From the NCBI GenBank assembly GCA_005777415.1, contig SXMI01000097.1, forward strand, positions 1 to 18,224: a stretch of DNA of 18,224 nucleotides, read 5' to 3'. The notes below the pieces were generated by a model, which saw only the letters and a list, made by a program, of their open reading frames with translations, did no database searches and had not been told where the DNA came from. Below, piece after piece: positions 1-6,105 of this stretch. Within the stretch, counting starts at the first letter, position 1, and the number at the start of each line of letters is the position of its first letter. The DNA comes from Actinomycetota bacterium. Its GTDB lineage: Bacteria; Actinomycetota; Acidimicrobiia; Acidimicrobiales; Microtrichaceae. The translations under genes and the position numbers were made by a program.

Positions 1-517
1 ACTCATCGCCGTCGAGCACGGCCTTGGTGGCCACGTTGGCGAGGTCGGAGCCGGCGTTGGGTTCGGAGTACCCCTGACACCAGAAGTCGGTCCCCGCCAC
101 GATCCCCGGGAGGAACCGCTGCTGCAGTTCCGGTGCAGCGAAGTGGATCAGCGTCGGCCCGAGCAGTCCCTCGCCCACCAGTCCGGCCCGACCCGGGCCC
201 CCGGCGCGGGCGTACTCCTCGTGGAACGCGACCTCGAGTTCGAGCGGCACCCCGCGCCCGCCGTGCTCCACGGGCCAGCCGACGCAGGTCCACCCGCCCG
301 ATGCCAGCTCTCGCTCCCAGGCCATCCGGTCCTCGACGAAGGCGTGCTCGTCCCCCGGGCCGCCGCGGTGCGCCAGGTGGGCGAAGTCGCCGGTCAGGTG
401 TTCCGCCATCCAGTCGCGCACGGACTCGCGGAACTCGGCCTCGACGGACGGGTCGGCCCCAGCGGCGCCATCGTCCAGGCCGGTCTCGTGGTCCAGTTCA
501 GGGGCGGTCGATCCCAC
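1..517 (-). CDS. Acyl-CoA dehydrogenase, N-terminal part (cut by window edge)
   Basis: FAD-dependent oxidation of an acyl-CoA to the trans-2-enoyl-CoA (FadE family), a cytoplasmic flavoenzyme of fatty-acid, sterol or related CoA-ester catabolism. Only the first 172 residues are present; the C-terminal catalytic domain lies left of position 1. Residues about 25-140 are the helical N-terminal domain (EFRESVRDWMAEH, then GWPVEHGGRG at 80-89). Residues 146-160 carry the hallmark WCQGYSEPNAGSDLA segment that contacts FAD and substrate. The GTG at 517 is the only start that fits: no in-frame start lies upstream, the conserved domain begins soon after it, and a TACCTT box lies 6 nt before it, so the message may be leaderless. 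The first 24 residues are an acidic extension of no recognised function. It is divergent from the esterase gene. The family is clear; the substrate class cannot be told. Confidence 0.93.
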   Translation of the reverse strand, partial: MGSTAPELDHETGLDDGAAGADPSVEAEFRESVRDWMAEHLTGDFAHLAHRGGPGDEHAFVEDRMAWERELASGGWTCVGWPVEHGGRGVPLELEVAFHEEYARAGGPGRAGLVGEGLLGPTLIHFAAPELQQRFLPGIVAGTDFWCQGYSEPNAGSDLANVATKAVLDGDE

Positions 518-523
518 GGCGTC

Positions 524-529
524 AAGGTA
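524..529 (-). promoter_or_regulatory. Predicted -10 box of the acyl-CoA dehydrogenase gene
   Basis: TACCTT on the minus strand fits the actinobacterial TANNNT -10 element. It ends 6 nt before the GTG start at 517, which places the expected transcription start on or next to the start codon (leaderless). No Shine-Dalgarno sequence is visible and no convincing -35 was found. Confidence 0.5.
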
Positions 530-537
530 CCCCGAAC

Positions 538-552
538 CTGACGGGGCGTCAG
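538..552. promoter_or_regulatory. Perfect dyad, candidate operator
   Basis: CTGACG-GGG-CGTCAG is a perfect 6-bp inverted repeat with a 3-bp spacer. It lies in the divergent gap between the acyl-CoA dehydrogenase and the esterase, 8 bp upstream of the predicted -10 of the dehydrogenase. A repressor bound there would overlap the polymerase site. TetR- or GntR-type regulators often control acyl-CoA dehydrogenase genes through such dyads, but no regulator gene lies in this window. Confidence 0.4.
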
Positions 553-606
553 AAGCGGGGATCGGCGCCGCCTCCGACCTGCGTCCGTGCCCTCCCGGCC
601 GCCACC

Positions 607-612
607 TAGGGT
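607..612 (+). promoter_or_regulatory. Predicted -10 box of the esterase gene
   Basis: TAGGGT matches TANNNT and lies 51 nt before the TTG start at 664. This would give a 5' leader of about 45 nt, consistent with the strong Shine-Dalgarno sequence of this gene. No clear -35 is seen. Confidence 0.4.
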
Positions 613-653
613 GTCGGTCCTCGCAGCGGGAAGCCGTCGCGGAACCGGAACGC

Positions 654-659
654 AGGAGG
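654..659 (+). promoter_or_regulatory. Ribosome binding site that fixes a TTG start
   Basis: AGGAGG, a full anti-Shine-Dalgarno match, lies 4 nt before the TTG at 664. It is the main reason for choosing that rare start codon over the in-frame GTG at 688, which has no such site. Confidence 0.7.
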
Positions 660-663
660 CGGG

Positions 664-1692
664 TTGGCAGAGCGACTGGATCGCCGGGTGGCGGTGCTGC
701 TCGCCGTCTGCACCGTGTTGGCCGTGGCGCTCGTGGCGGCCGTCGTGCTGCTGGTCCGGTCGGGATCGACCACCGATGAGGCCGTCGCCGAGTCGTCGAC
801 CACGCCGACTTCGACGAGCCCGGAGGGCTCGACGACCACCGCGGCCGTGCGCCGGCCCGAGGCACCCGTCGGAGCCGGCCGGGTTGAGGACGGTGTGCGG
901 ATCCAGTTGGGCACCATCTCCGAGGGCATCGTCCAGCGGCCCTACACGGTGTTCTCGCCGGCGGATGCGGTGTTCTCGCCGGCGGATGCGGGGACCGACG
1001 AGCGGTTGCCCGTGGTGCTCGTCCTCCACGGGCTGGGAGTGACCAGCCAGGCCATCTCCCGCGAAGCGGACTGGCGGGGTGCGGTGGCCGCCGACCGCTT
1101 CGTGGCCGTGTTCCCCCAGGGGGTCCTCGACTCCTGGAACGCCGGGCCCTGCTGCCCACCGGCGAAGGCGCTCGGCACCGATGATGTCGACTTCCTGACC
1201 CGCGTGCTCGATCAGGTGCAGGCCCGGCCGGAGGTGGACCCCGACCGGACCTATGTGACCGGGTTCTCGAACGGGGGCATCATGGCCTACACGTTCGCGT
1301 GTGCCCGTCCGGGTCGGGTGACGGCGATCGTTCCGATCGCCGGGTCCAACCTGTCGGGGTGCGACCCGAAGGAGCCGGTCAGCCTCCTGCACCTGCACGG
1401 AGACCCCGACTTCGTGGTGCCGTTCAACGGAGAACCCACGTTGAGCCAGTTGGTGAGCGGGGTGCCGTTCCCGCCGGTACCGGGCACGATCGTGGACTGG
1501 GCAGTCGCCGACGGTTGCAACCTCGTGCCGGCGGTGAGCGGATCCGGTGGGGTCACCCGGTCGACCTGGTCGGGCTGTCCCGCCGGCGTCAGCGTGGAGC
1601 TGCTGACCTACCCGGGCAACGAGCACTCGTGGCCGGATGGTCCCGTCGACGGTCTGGACCAGGTCCTCCGCTTCTTCGGGATCCGCAGGTGA
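664..1692 (+). CDS. Membrane-anchored PHB depolymerase/feruloyl esterase-type hydrolase
   Basis: A 342-residue alpha/beta hydrolase of the family that includes LpqC, PHB depolymerases and CE1 feruloyl esterases, expected to cleave ester bonds outside the membrane. Residues 9-32 form one hydrophobic segment (signal anchor or signal peptide, no lipobox). A Thr/Ser-rich linker spans about 34-62. The hydrolase domain starts near residue 80, with LPVVLVLHGLG as strand and oxyanion loop. The nucleophile elbow is GFSNGG with Ser202, the acid is Asp249 in HGDPDFVVPF, and the base is His321 in NEHSWP, so the triad is complete. Paired cysteines in GPCCPP before the DDVDFL segment are typical of the family. 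Residues 96-109 are an exact duplication of VFSPADA. The TTG start is supported by AGGAGG 4 nt upstream. It is monocistronic and convergent with 1735-2208. The natural substrate is unknown. Confidence 0.9.
   Translation: MAERLDRRVAVLLAVCTVLAVALVAAVVLLVRSGSTTDEAVAESSTTPTSTSPEGSTTTAAVRRPEAPVGAGRVEDGVRIQLGTISEGIVQRPYTVFSPADAVFSPADAGTDERLPVVLVLHGLGVTSQAISREADWRGAVAADRFVAVFPQGVLDSWNAGPCCPPAKALGTDDVDFLTRVLDQVQARPEVDPDRTYVTGFSNGGIMAYTFACARPGRVTAIVPIAGSNLSGCDPKEPVSLLHLHGDPDFVVPFNGEPTLSQLVSGVPFPPVPGTIVDWAVADGCNLVPAVSGSGGVTRSTWSGCPAGVSVELLTYPGNEHSWPDGPVDGLDQVLRFFGIRR
949..990 (+). repeat. Exact 21-bp tandem duplication within the esterase gene
   Basis: Two identical 21-bp units (949-969 and 970-990) lie head to tail and add VFSPADA twice in frame, just before the first conserved strand of the hydrolase domain. 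Perfect identity at the DNA level, including third positions, suggests a recent slippage event. Confidence 0.95.
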
Positions 1693-1736
1693 GGTTCCGG
1701 CGCGTGCCAGCGCAGGAGGTCCTGCTCCGGGAACTC
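1691..1736. terminator. Bidirectional hairpin between convergent genes
   Basis: Arms 1691-1700 (GAGGTTCCGG) and 1727-1736 (CCGGGAACTC) pair with one mismatch and one wobble. Inside, 1712-1716 (GCAGG) pairs with 1721-1725 (CCTGC) around the loop AGGT. The arms overlap both stop codons (TGA 1690-1692 on plus, TCA 1735-1737 on minus). No U-tract is present on either side. Confidence 0.5.
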
Positions 1737-2208
1737 ACGCGATCGGGGTGACCGGGGCCGGTGTGCGGCGGCGCCCGACCTGCGATCGAGCGGACTCGCC
1801 CCGGGTCCGGCCGTGTTCGGCCACGGCCCGTCGGAGCTGGGCCGGACGGTCCGAACCGGGAGCGAGCAACTGGTGTGCTGCGAGGAAGCGCAGGTAGGTC
1901 ACGAGGGTGGAGCGGACCACGGTGGGCGGTGGCGGACCGACGCCGTTCGCCCGGCACCAGCCGAGCACGCCCTCCCACAGCAGTCCGGCGATCCGGCCGG
2001 TCGTCCAGCGCTCCGGCGCCGTGGACGGAGCGCGGCCGTCGATGCTGCCGAGCACCGCCGCCAGGGCGTCGCGATCGACGGGTGTGCCTTGGGTGAGTGA
2101 CCAGGCGGCGACCTCTCGCCGACGGGAGCGGAGATGGTGGCTGACCGGGACCGCGTGGGCCCGACGGACGGAGGCGGAGGAAGAGGTGGAGGTGCGGCGA
2201 TGTGTCAT
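1735..2208 (-). CDS. Conserved-looking hypothetical helical protein
   Basis: A 157-residue protein I do not recognise. The N-terminus (to about residue 38) is Arg/Ser/His-rich and probably disordered. The middle (about 40-130) has the hydrophobic spacing of packed helices: ERWTTGRIAGLLWEGVLGWC, then VVRSTLVTYLRFLAAHQLL. The C-terminus is basic. There is no signal peptide or membrane segment, and no catalytic motif is seen. A helical DNA-binding or core-binding-like fold is possible but only a guess. The ATG at 2208 is preferred over an upstream in-frame ATG at 2376, because the longer version would overlap the deacetylase gene and add Arg-rich nonsense. AGGA lies 7 nt before the chosen ATG. 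It follows the deacetylase gene on the same strand with a 94-nt gap containing a hairpin, so co-transcription is uncertain. Confidence 0.65.
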   Translation of the reverse strand: MTHRRTSTSSSASVRRAHAVPVSHHLRSRRREVAAWSLTQGTPVDRDALAAVLGSIDGRAPSTAPERWTTGRIAGLLWEGVLGWCRANGVGPPPPTVVRSTLVTYLRFLAAHQLLAPGSDRPAQLRRAVAEHGRTRGESARSQVGRRRTPAPVTPIA

Positions 2209-2282
2209 GCGGGCATCCTGCCCGGCGGGTGTGACAGCCACCCGAACACGCGTTCCCCCGCACCCCCTGACCGGACGGCTCC

Positions 2283-2301
2283 CGGCCCCCCCGGGGGGCC
2301 G
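2283..2301 (-). terminator. GC hairpin 1 nt after the deacetylase stop
   Basis: CGGCCCC (2283-2289) pairs with GGGGCCG (2295-2301) around a 5-nt loop. Read on the minus strand it begins 1 nt after the deacetylase stop codon (TCA 2303-2305). There is no U-tract, so termination is inferred only from position and stability. Confidence 0.4.
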
Positions 2302-2302
2302 C

Positions 2303-3217
2303 TCAGGGCAGGACCGGCGCCGCGTCCAGGTAGTCGTCGAGCAGCGCCGGCCGCAGCCCGGCCGCCTCGATCTCACGGAGCAGCGTCTGGAGGTCCTGGG
2401 TGAGGTGGTCGTTGAAGTGCATCAGGATGATCTCACCGCGCCGCAGGGGTGCCTCCTGCAGTCGCAGCGTGCCGCTGTCGTAGGTGGCCGACCACCAGAG
2501 CACCGCCTTGAGCCCGCAGCTCTGGGCGGCGACCAGCGTGTTCGTGTCGTAGTTCCCGTAGGGCGGCCGGAAGTACCTGGGCCGCTCGCCGTAGTCCCGT
2601 TCGTAGGAGTCGACCGGCCCGCACACCTCCTCGGTCTGGAAGTCCAGGGACTTCCCGCGCAGGCTGGTGTGGGTGATCGAGTGGGCCTGGACCGTCGCTC
2701 CGAGACTCTGGAGCTCCTGGAAGTAGGCGACGCCGTCGCCACCGGTGTACCGCTCCGTCAGGAACATCGTGATGGGGATGCCGCTCGACCGGAGGTACTC
2801 GACCAGCTCCGGTCGCCGGATGCCGCCGTCGTCGACCGTGATGAACACGACGGGGTCGAAGGTGCCGATCCGGAAGACCACCGGAACCGGCTTCCCCTTG
2901 GCCTCGAGCGGGCCGACGATCACGCTGGGCAGTGGGGTCGTGGTCGGCACGGGCTCGGTGGTCGGCGGTCCGGTCGTCGGCGGTCCGGTCGTCGACGGTC
3001 CGGCGGTCGCCGCAGGGTCCGCCTCGGTGAGACGGGTCGACTCGACATCGGTCGGCCCGGCCACCCCGTCGACCCGATCGGAGTCGGTCCGCAACGTCCA
3101 GATCGACACCGCAACCGCCACGACGGCGACCACGATCAGGGCGACTCCCCCTCGGCGGTTTCGTGAGCGATGCCGCCGTCGACGACGAACCACAGGGCGT
3201 ACTTCGACGTCGGTCAC
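2303..3217 (-). CDS. Membrane-anchored polysaccharide deacetylase (NodB domain)
   Basis: A 304-residue carbohydrate esterase family 4 enzyme, expected to remove N- or O-acetyl groups from peptidoglycan or another envelope glycan outside the cell. Residues 11-22 are Arg-rich and precede one transmembrane helix (about 25-41): a cytoplasmic N-terminus with an external catalytic domain. A Thr/Pro linker (about 72-97) contains GPPTT repeats. The NodB domain follows: motif 1 ITVDDGG with Asp129 (base) and Asp130 (metal), motif 2 HSITH with His179 and His183 (metal), motif 3 RPPYGNYD (217-224), motif 4 around Asp247, and motif 5 ILMHFND with His267. All catalytic and zinc-binding positions are present, so activity is likely. 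Motif 1 has Val where TFDDG is usual. The GTG start has TACGAT 6 nt upstream, suggesting a leaderless message. Confidence 0.92.
   Translation of the reverse strand: MTDVEVRPVVRRRRRHRSRNRRGGVALIVVAVVAVAVSIWTLRTDSDRVDGVAGPTDVESTRLTEADPAATAGPSTTGPPTTGPPTTEPVPTTTPLPSVIVGPLEAKGKPVPVVFRIGTFDPVVFITVDDGGIRRPELVEYLRSSGIPITMFLTERYTGGDGVAYFQELQSLGATVQAHSITHTSLRGKSLDFQTEEVCGPVDSYERDYGERPRYFRPPYGNYDTNTLVAAQSCGLKAVLWWSATYDSGTLRLQEAPLRRGEIILMHFNDHLTQDLQTLLREIEAAGLRPALLDDYLDAAPVLP
2957..3001 (-). repeat. 15-bp tandem repeats in the deacetylase linker
   Basis: Three near-identical 15-bp units (2957-2971, 2972-2986, 2987-3001) encode the GPPTT-type Thr/Pro repeats joining the membrane helix to the NodB domain. 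The units differ at only a few bases. This is a typical flexible wall-spanning linker. Confidence 0.85.
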
Positions 3218-3223
3218 CCGCTG

Positions 3224-3229
3224 ATCGTA
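3224..3229 (-). promoter_or_regulatory. Predicted -10 box of the deacetylase gene
   Basis: TACGAT on the minus strand ends 6 nt before the GTG at 3217. The short gap from the upstream hairpin (3252-3308) to this box suggests that the deacetylase has its own leaderless promoter rather than reading through from 3311-5047. Confidence 0.5.
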
Positions 3230-3251
3230 CCGGCCCAGAGGGCCGATGCCG

Positions 3252-3308
3252 CGGAGGTCGCCGGCCGGTTCGACGGCACCCGCCGGGCGCCGATGGGAGC
3301 GACCTCCG
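3252..3308 (-). terminator. Compound hairpin 2 nt after the LAFTG-protein stop
   Basis: CGGAGGTCGC (3252-3261) and GCGACCTCCG (3299-3308) form a perfect 10-bp inverted repeat. An inner hairpin at 3274-3292 pairs CGGC with GCCG, has one A/C mismatch, and continues CCC with GGG. On the minus strand it begins 2 nt after the stop codon (TCA 3311-3313). No U-tract follows. The position between two same-strand genes, just before a predicted promoter, supports a terminator role. Confidence 0.6.
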
Positions 3309-3310
3309 GG

Positions 3311-5047
3311 TCAGCCCGTGAAGGCCAGCGACGCCGAGGACGAGCCGCCGAGTCCGCTCGAGGAGAGCTCCTGAATGCCCCCAACGTCCGTCCCGGGACT
3401 CCCGGCGACCACCACGTCGACGATGGCCTGCGAGCAGATGCCCGTGGGCGTCTCGCCGCTGGTCTCGACGCTCGTGCTGGGTGCGGAGGAGAACAGGTCA
3501 CTCAGGAGCTGGGTCGCCGCCGTGGCGAATCCGGGCTTCTGGATCTCGAGCTTCACCTGCTCGATCTTCTTGTCGAAGGCGAGCGAGATGTTGCCGGCGC
3601 CGAGTGCGACGTCGACCTCGAGTTGGAGGGCGTCGATCTGGGCCTGGATCTGCTCCGGGGTCAGGGCGGGGGCTCCACCACCGCCACCTTCACCGCCCTC
3701 GTCCTCGCCGCCGAGCGAGCCGGCCAGCGCGAGCGCCTTGGTCTTGAGCTCCTGCGGGAAGATCGAGAACCAGGTGCCACCCCTGATCTTCTGATTGTCC
3801 TTCAGTTCCTTCTCGGCGAGCGCCCCGACGAACTCGACCCGGTAGCGGTCCTTGCCGGGCGGGTCGTTGGCGGCGTCACGGGTGACCACGACGTTGCCCG
3901 GTCCGATCCCCGGTGTGAGCTCGAGGGCGGTCTGGACCTCGGCGGCCGAGGGCATCTCGTGCGGGGCGAAGATGAAGTTGTTCGCCTGCAGCTCCCACGG
4001 TGAGGGGTCCTGCGGCGGGTCGGTCACCGGCGGGAGAGCCGGGAACGGCAACAGCGGGGGCAGCATCGACACGACCGGCGACTCGGCCGCGCCGAACTTC
4101 AGCGTGAAGCCGATGCCCTTCTTCACGACGTTGGTCGTGGAGTCGATGTCGATGATCTGCACCTCGTTGACCCCGGGCAGCGACCCGGCGCACACCTCGC
4201 AGGTGATCGACGTGGTGCTCCCGGCGGCGCCGGCGGTGACCTCGAGCTTCCCGCCGACGATCACACCGGGACCCTCGAGCACCTTGAACGAGGACGGGTC
4301 GACCTCACGCAACACGCCCTTGTCATCCTTGGCGGCCTTGGTGAACTGGCCGAGGATGTCGACGCTCACCTTCTCGTTGGGCTGGGCCTTGACCTCGATC
4401 GGCTGGGTGATGTCGGGGGAGCCGGGGATCTTGACCGTCGAGGTGAACGCCGTGCCGGGCACCGAGCACTTCACGTTCACGGTCTGCACACCGGCGACGA
4501 CCACCTTGATGGTGAACGAGGTCTCGGCCACCGTCACCTTGATCACGCCGCCCTTGCCGATCCCGGTGAAGGCGCCGTCGAAGGGGCCGTACGAGACGGT
4601 GGCGGGCTGACCGGCCGTGACCGGGAGATCCTGGGCAGGCAGGGCCGGGCTGACGAGCGACTTGGTCTCGGTCGGGCCGTTCACCGCCAGGGCGAACTTG
4701 AGGTTGCTGACGTTGACCGAGGAGATGCTCGGGGGGATCCCGGCGGTGGTGTTGCCGTCCAACGTCACGGAGAAGCCGTACTTGATCGGCACGTCCGCCT
4801 GCTCGGGCTGCAGCGTCGTCGGGGCGTCGACCGTGATGTTGATCGGGAGCGCGATCTGACCGGACGGGTCGAGGACCTTGACCAAGGCCTCGGAGGCAGC
4901 ATCGGCGGCCACGCACGTGGCGCCGAGCGTCTTGGTCACCGGTGCCGCCCCGGTCGGCGACTGACCCGCCACGACCATGACGGCTCCGACGAGGCACGCC
5001 ACCGCGGCGACCCGAGCCGTCTTGCTTCGAACGATGTTGGCGAACAT
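3311..5047 (-). CDS. Secreted protein of unknown function ending in LAFTG
   Basis: A 578-residue exported protein of unknown function. Residues 1-35 form a signal peptide (RSKTAR, hydrophobic core, likely cleavage near GAA). Residues about 40-300 are beta-rich with conserved-looking cysteines at 45, 194 and a CEVC pair at 283/286, suggesting two tandem beta-sandwich units with disulfides. A Pro-rich stretch spans about 328-350. Residues about 366-410 hold EVQTALELTPGIGPGNVVVT followed by YRVEFVGALAEKEL, which resembles a short repeat type found in many bacterial surface and phage proteins. An Asp/Glu/Gly linker (446-459) leads to a helical segment (about 462-515). The chain ends exactly at SLAFTG with no following membrane helix or basic tail. 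The ATG at 5047 is chosen for AAGGGAG 5 nt upstream and the signal peptide; the longer in-frame start at 5122 would bury it. Monocistronic. Confidence 0.85.
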   Translation of the reverse strand: MFANIVRSKTARVAAVACLVGAVMVVAGQSPTGAAPVTKTLGATCVAADAASEALVKVLDPSGQIALPINITVDAPTTLQPEQADVPIKYGFSVTLDGNTTAGIPPSISSVNVSNLKFALAVNGPTETKSLVSPALPAQDLPVTAGQPATVSYGPFDGAFTGIGKGGVIKVTVAETSFTIKVVVAGVQTVNVKCSVPGTAFTSTVKIPGSPDITQPIEVKAQPNEKVSVDILGQFTKAAKDDKGVLREVDPSSFKVLEGPGVIVGGKLEVTAGAAGSTTSITCEVCAGSLPGVNEVQIIDIDSTTNVVKKGIGFTLKFGAAESPVVSMLPPLLPFPALPPVTDPPQDPSPWELQANNFIFAPHEMPSAAEVQTALELTPGIGPGNVVVTRDAANDPPGKDRYRVEFVGALAEKELKDNQKIRGGTWFSIFPQELKTKALALAGSLGGEDEGGEGGGGGAPALTPEQIQAQIDALQLEVDVALGAGNISLAFDKKIEQVKLEIQKPGFATAATQLLSDLFSSAPSTSVETSGETPTGICSQAIVDVVVAGSPGTDVGGIQELSSSGLGGSSSASLAFTG

Positions 5048-5052
5048 GGCCA

Positions 5053-5059
5053 CTCCCTT
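5053..5059 (-). promoter_or_regulatory. Ribosome binding site fixing the start of the LAFTG protein
   Basis: AAGGGAG on the minus strand lies 5 nt before the ATG at 5047. It supports that start over the in-frame ATG at 5122. Confidence 0.6.
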
Positions 5060-5079
5060 GTGCTCCGCCCAGCGGGTAG

Positions 5080-5109
5080 AGCGTAGGTGGCGCCCGTCAC
5101 CATGTCCAA
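5080..5109 (-). promoter_or_regulatory. Predicted promoter of the LAFTG-protein gene
   Basis: On the minus strand TTGGAC (5104-5109) and TACGCT (5080-5085) are separated by 18 bp. This is the best two-box sigma70-type promoter in the window. It would give a leader of about 25 nt that includes the AAGGGAG site. Confidence 0.6.
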
Positions 5110-5175
5110 GGGTCGGGTACATCTACCCCAACCCCTCCGGCCCCGGTGGGGTCCGAGGTTGTCGCCGGCCCCGAG

Positions 5176-5181
5176 TACGGT
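5176..5181 (+). promoter_or_regulatory. Predicted -10 box of the reductase/monooxygenase operon
   Basis: TACGGT ends 6 nt before the GTG at 5188, a leaderless arrangement. No Shine-Dalgarno sequence precedes this GTG. The box would lie inside the coding sequence if the earlier in-frame GTG at 5146 were used. Confidence 0.5.
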
Positions 5182-5187
5182 CGCCGC

Positions 5188-6105
5188 GTGGACCTCGACC
5201 CGCTCCCCGAACCCGGCCGCCGGGAGCTCGGCTCCAGCGGCGTCGTCGTCGGCCCGATCTCCTACGGGTGCTGGCGTCTGGCCGGCACCGGACCGGGCGA
5301 GGCGCAGGCCAAGATCGAGACGGCGCTCGAGTGCGGGATGGACCTGGTCGACACCGCCGACATCTACGGGTTCGGTGGGCCGGACACCGATTTCGGTGAC
5401 GCCGAGTCGCTCCTGGGTCGGGTGCTGGCGGCCTCCCCCGGACTCCGGGATCGCATGGTGCTGGCCACCAAGGGTGGCATCCGGCCCGGCGTCCCCTACG
5501 ACCAGAGTGACGACCACCTGACCGCCGCCTGCGAGGCGTCGCTGCGTCGTCTCGGGGTCGACCACGTCGACCTCTACCAGGTGCACCGTCCGGACGTGCT
5601 CACCCACCCGGCCGATCTGGCGGCGACGCTCACCGGGCTGGTCGAGCGCGGGCTGACGCGGCTCGTCGGGGTGTCCAACCAGACGCCGGCGCAGACCCGG
5701 GCGTTGCAGGCCCACCTGGACCTCGAGCTCGCCACCACCCAGCCGGAGTGGAGTGCGCTGTGCCTCGACCCGCTCGTCGACGGCACGTTCGACCTGTGTG
5801 CCGAGACGGGCCTGACCCCGCTCGCCTGGTCGCCCCTGGCCGGCGGCCGACTCGTCGGTCCGGACCCGGACGAGCGTGCGGCACGCGTGGGCGCGGTGCT
5901 CGACGAACTGGCGGCCGCCCGGGGCGTCGACCGGGCGGCGGTGGCGCTGGCCTGGGCGATGGCACATCCGGTGGCCCCGGTCGTGATCATCGGGACCCAG
6001 CAGGTCGAGCGGATCCGCTCGCTCGCCGCCGCTGTCGACGTCCGACTGGACCGCAGCGAGTGGTACCGGGTCCTGGTCGCATCCCGGGGGGAGCCGCTGC
6101 CGTGA
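5188..6105 (+). CDS. Aldo/keto reductase
   Basis: A 305-residue NAD(P)H-dependent oxidoreductase of the AKR superfamily, a cytoplasmic TIM barrel that interconverts carbonyls and alcohols. The catalytic tetrad is complete: Asp55 and Tyr60 in VDTADIYG, Lys95 in LATKGG and His133 in LYQVHRPD. Later barrel strands include RLVGVSNQ and PLAWSPLAGG. The C-terminal cofactor-phosphate region shows PVVIIGTQQVERIRS. Length matches the YdhF-like branch of the family. The GTG at 5188 is preferred over the in-frame GTG at 5146 because of the TACGGT box 6 nt before it and because the extra 14 residues look non-coding. Its stop overlaps the start of the next gene (GTGA), so the two are translationally coupled and probably act on related substrates. 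The substrate is unknown. Confidence 0.92.
   Translation: MDLDPLPEPGRRELGSSGVVVGPISYGCWRLAGTGPGEAQAKIETALECGMDLVDTADIYGFGGPDTDFGDAESLLGRVLAASPGLRDRMVLATKGGIRPGVPYDQSDDHLTAACEASLRRLGVDHVDLYQVHRPDVLTHPADLAATLTGLVERGLTRLVGVSNQTPAQTRALQAHLDLELATTQPEWSALCLDPLVDGTFDLCAETGLTPLAWSPLAGGRLVGPDPDERAARVGAVLDELAAARGVDRAAVALAWAMAHPVAPVVIIGTQQVERIRSLAAAVDVRLDRSEWYRVLVASRGEPLP

Noticed and set aside
1907..3166. A 419-codon open frame on the plus strand opposite the deacetylase and hypothetical genes
   Set aside because: Its product is Arg/Gly/Pro-rich with no domain, and it mirrors genes on the minus strand that have intact NodB motifs. Long antisense frames are expected in such GC-rich DNA.
3252..3311. Possible frameshift hiding a membrane anchor after LAFTG
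   Set aside because: The two other frames past the stop give Arg- and Pro-rich sequence with no hydrophobic run, and a hairpin begins 2 nt after the stop.
5146..5187. Upstream in-frame GTG start for the aldo/keto reductase
   Set aside because: It would place the TACGGT -10 box inside the gene, has no ribosome site, and adds 14 residues not expected in the family.
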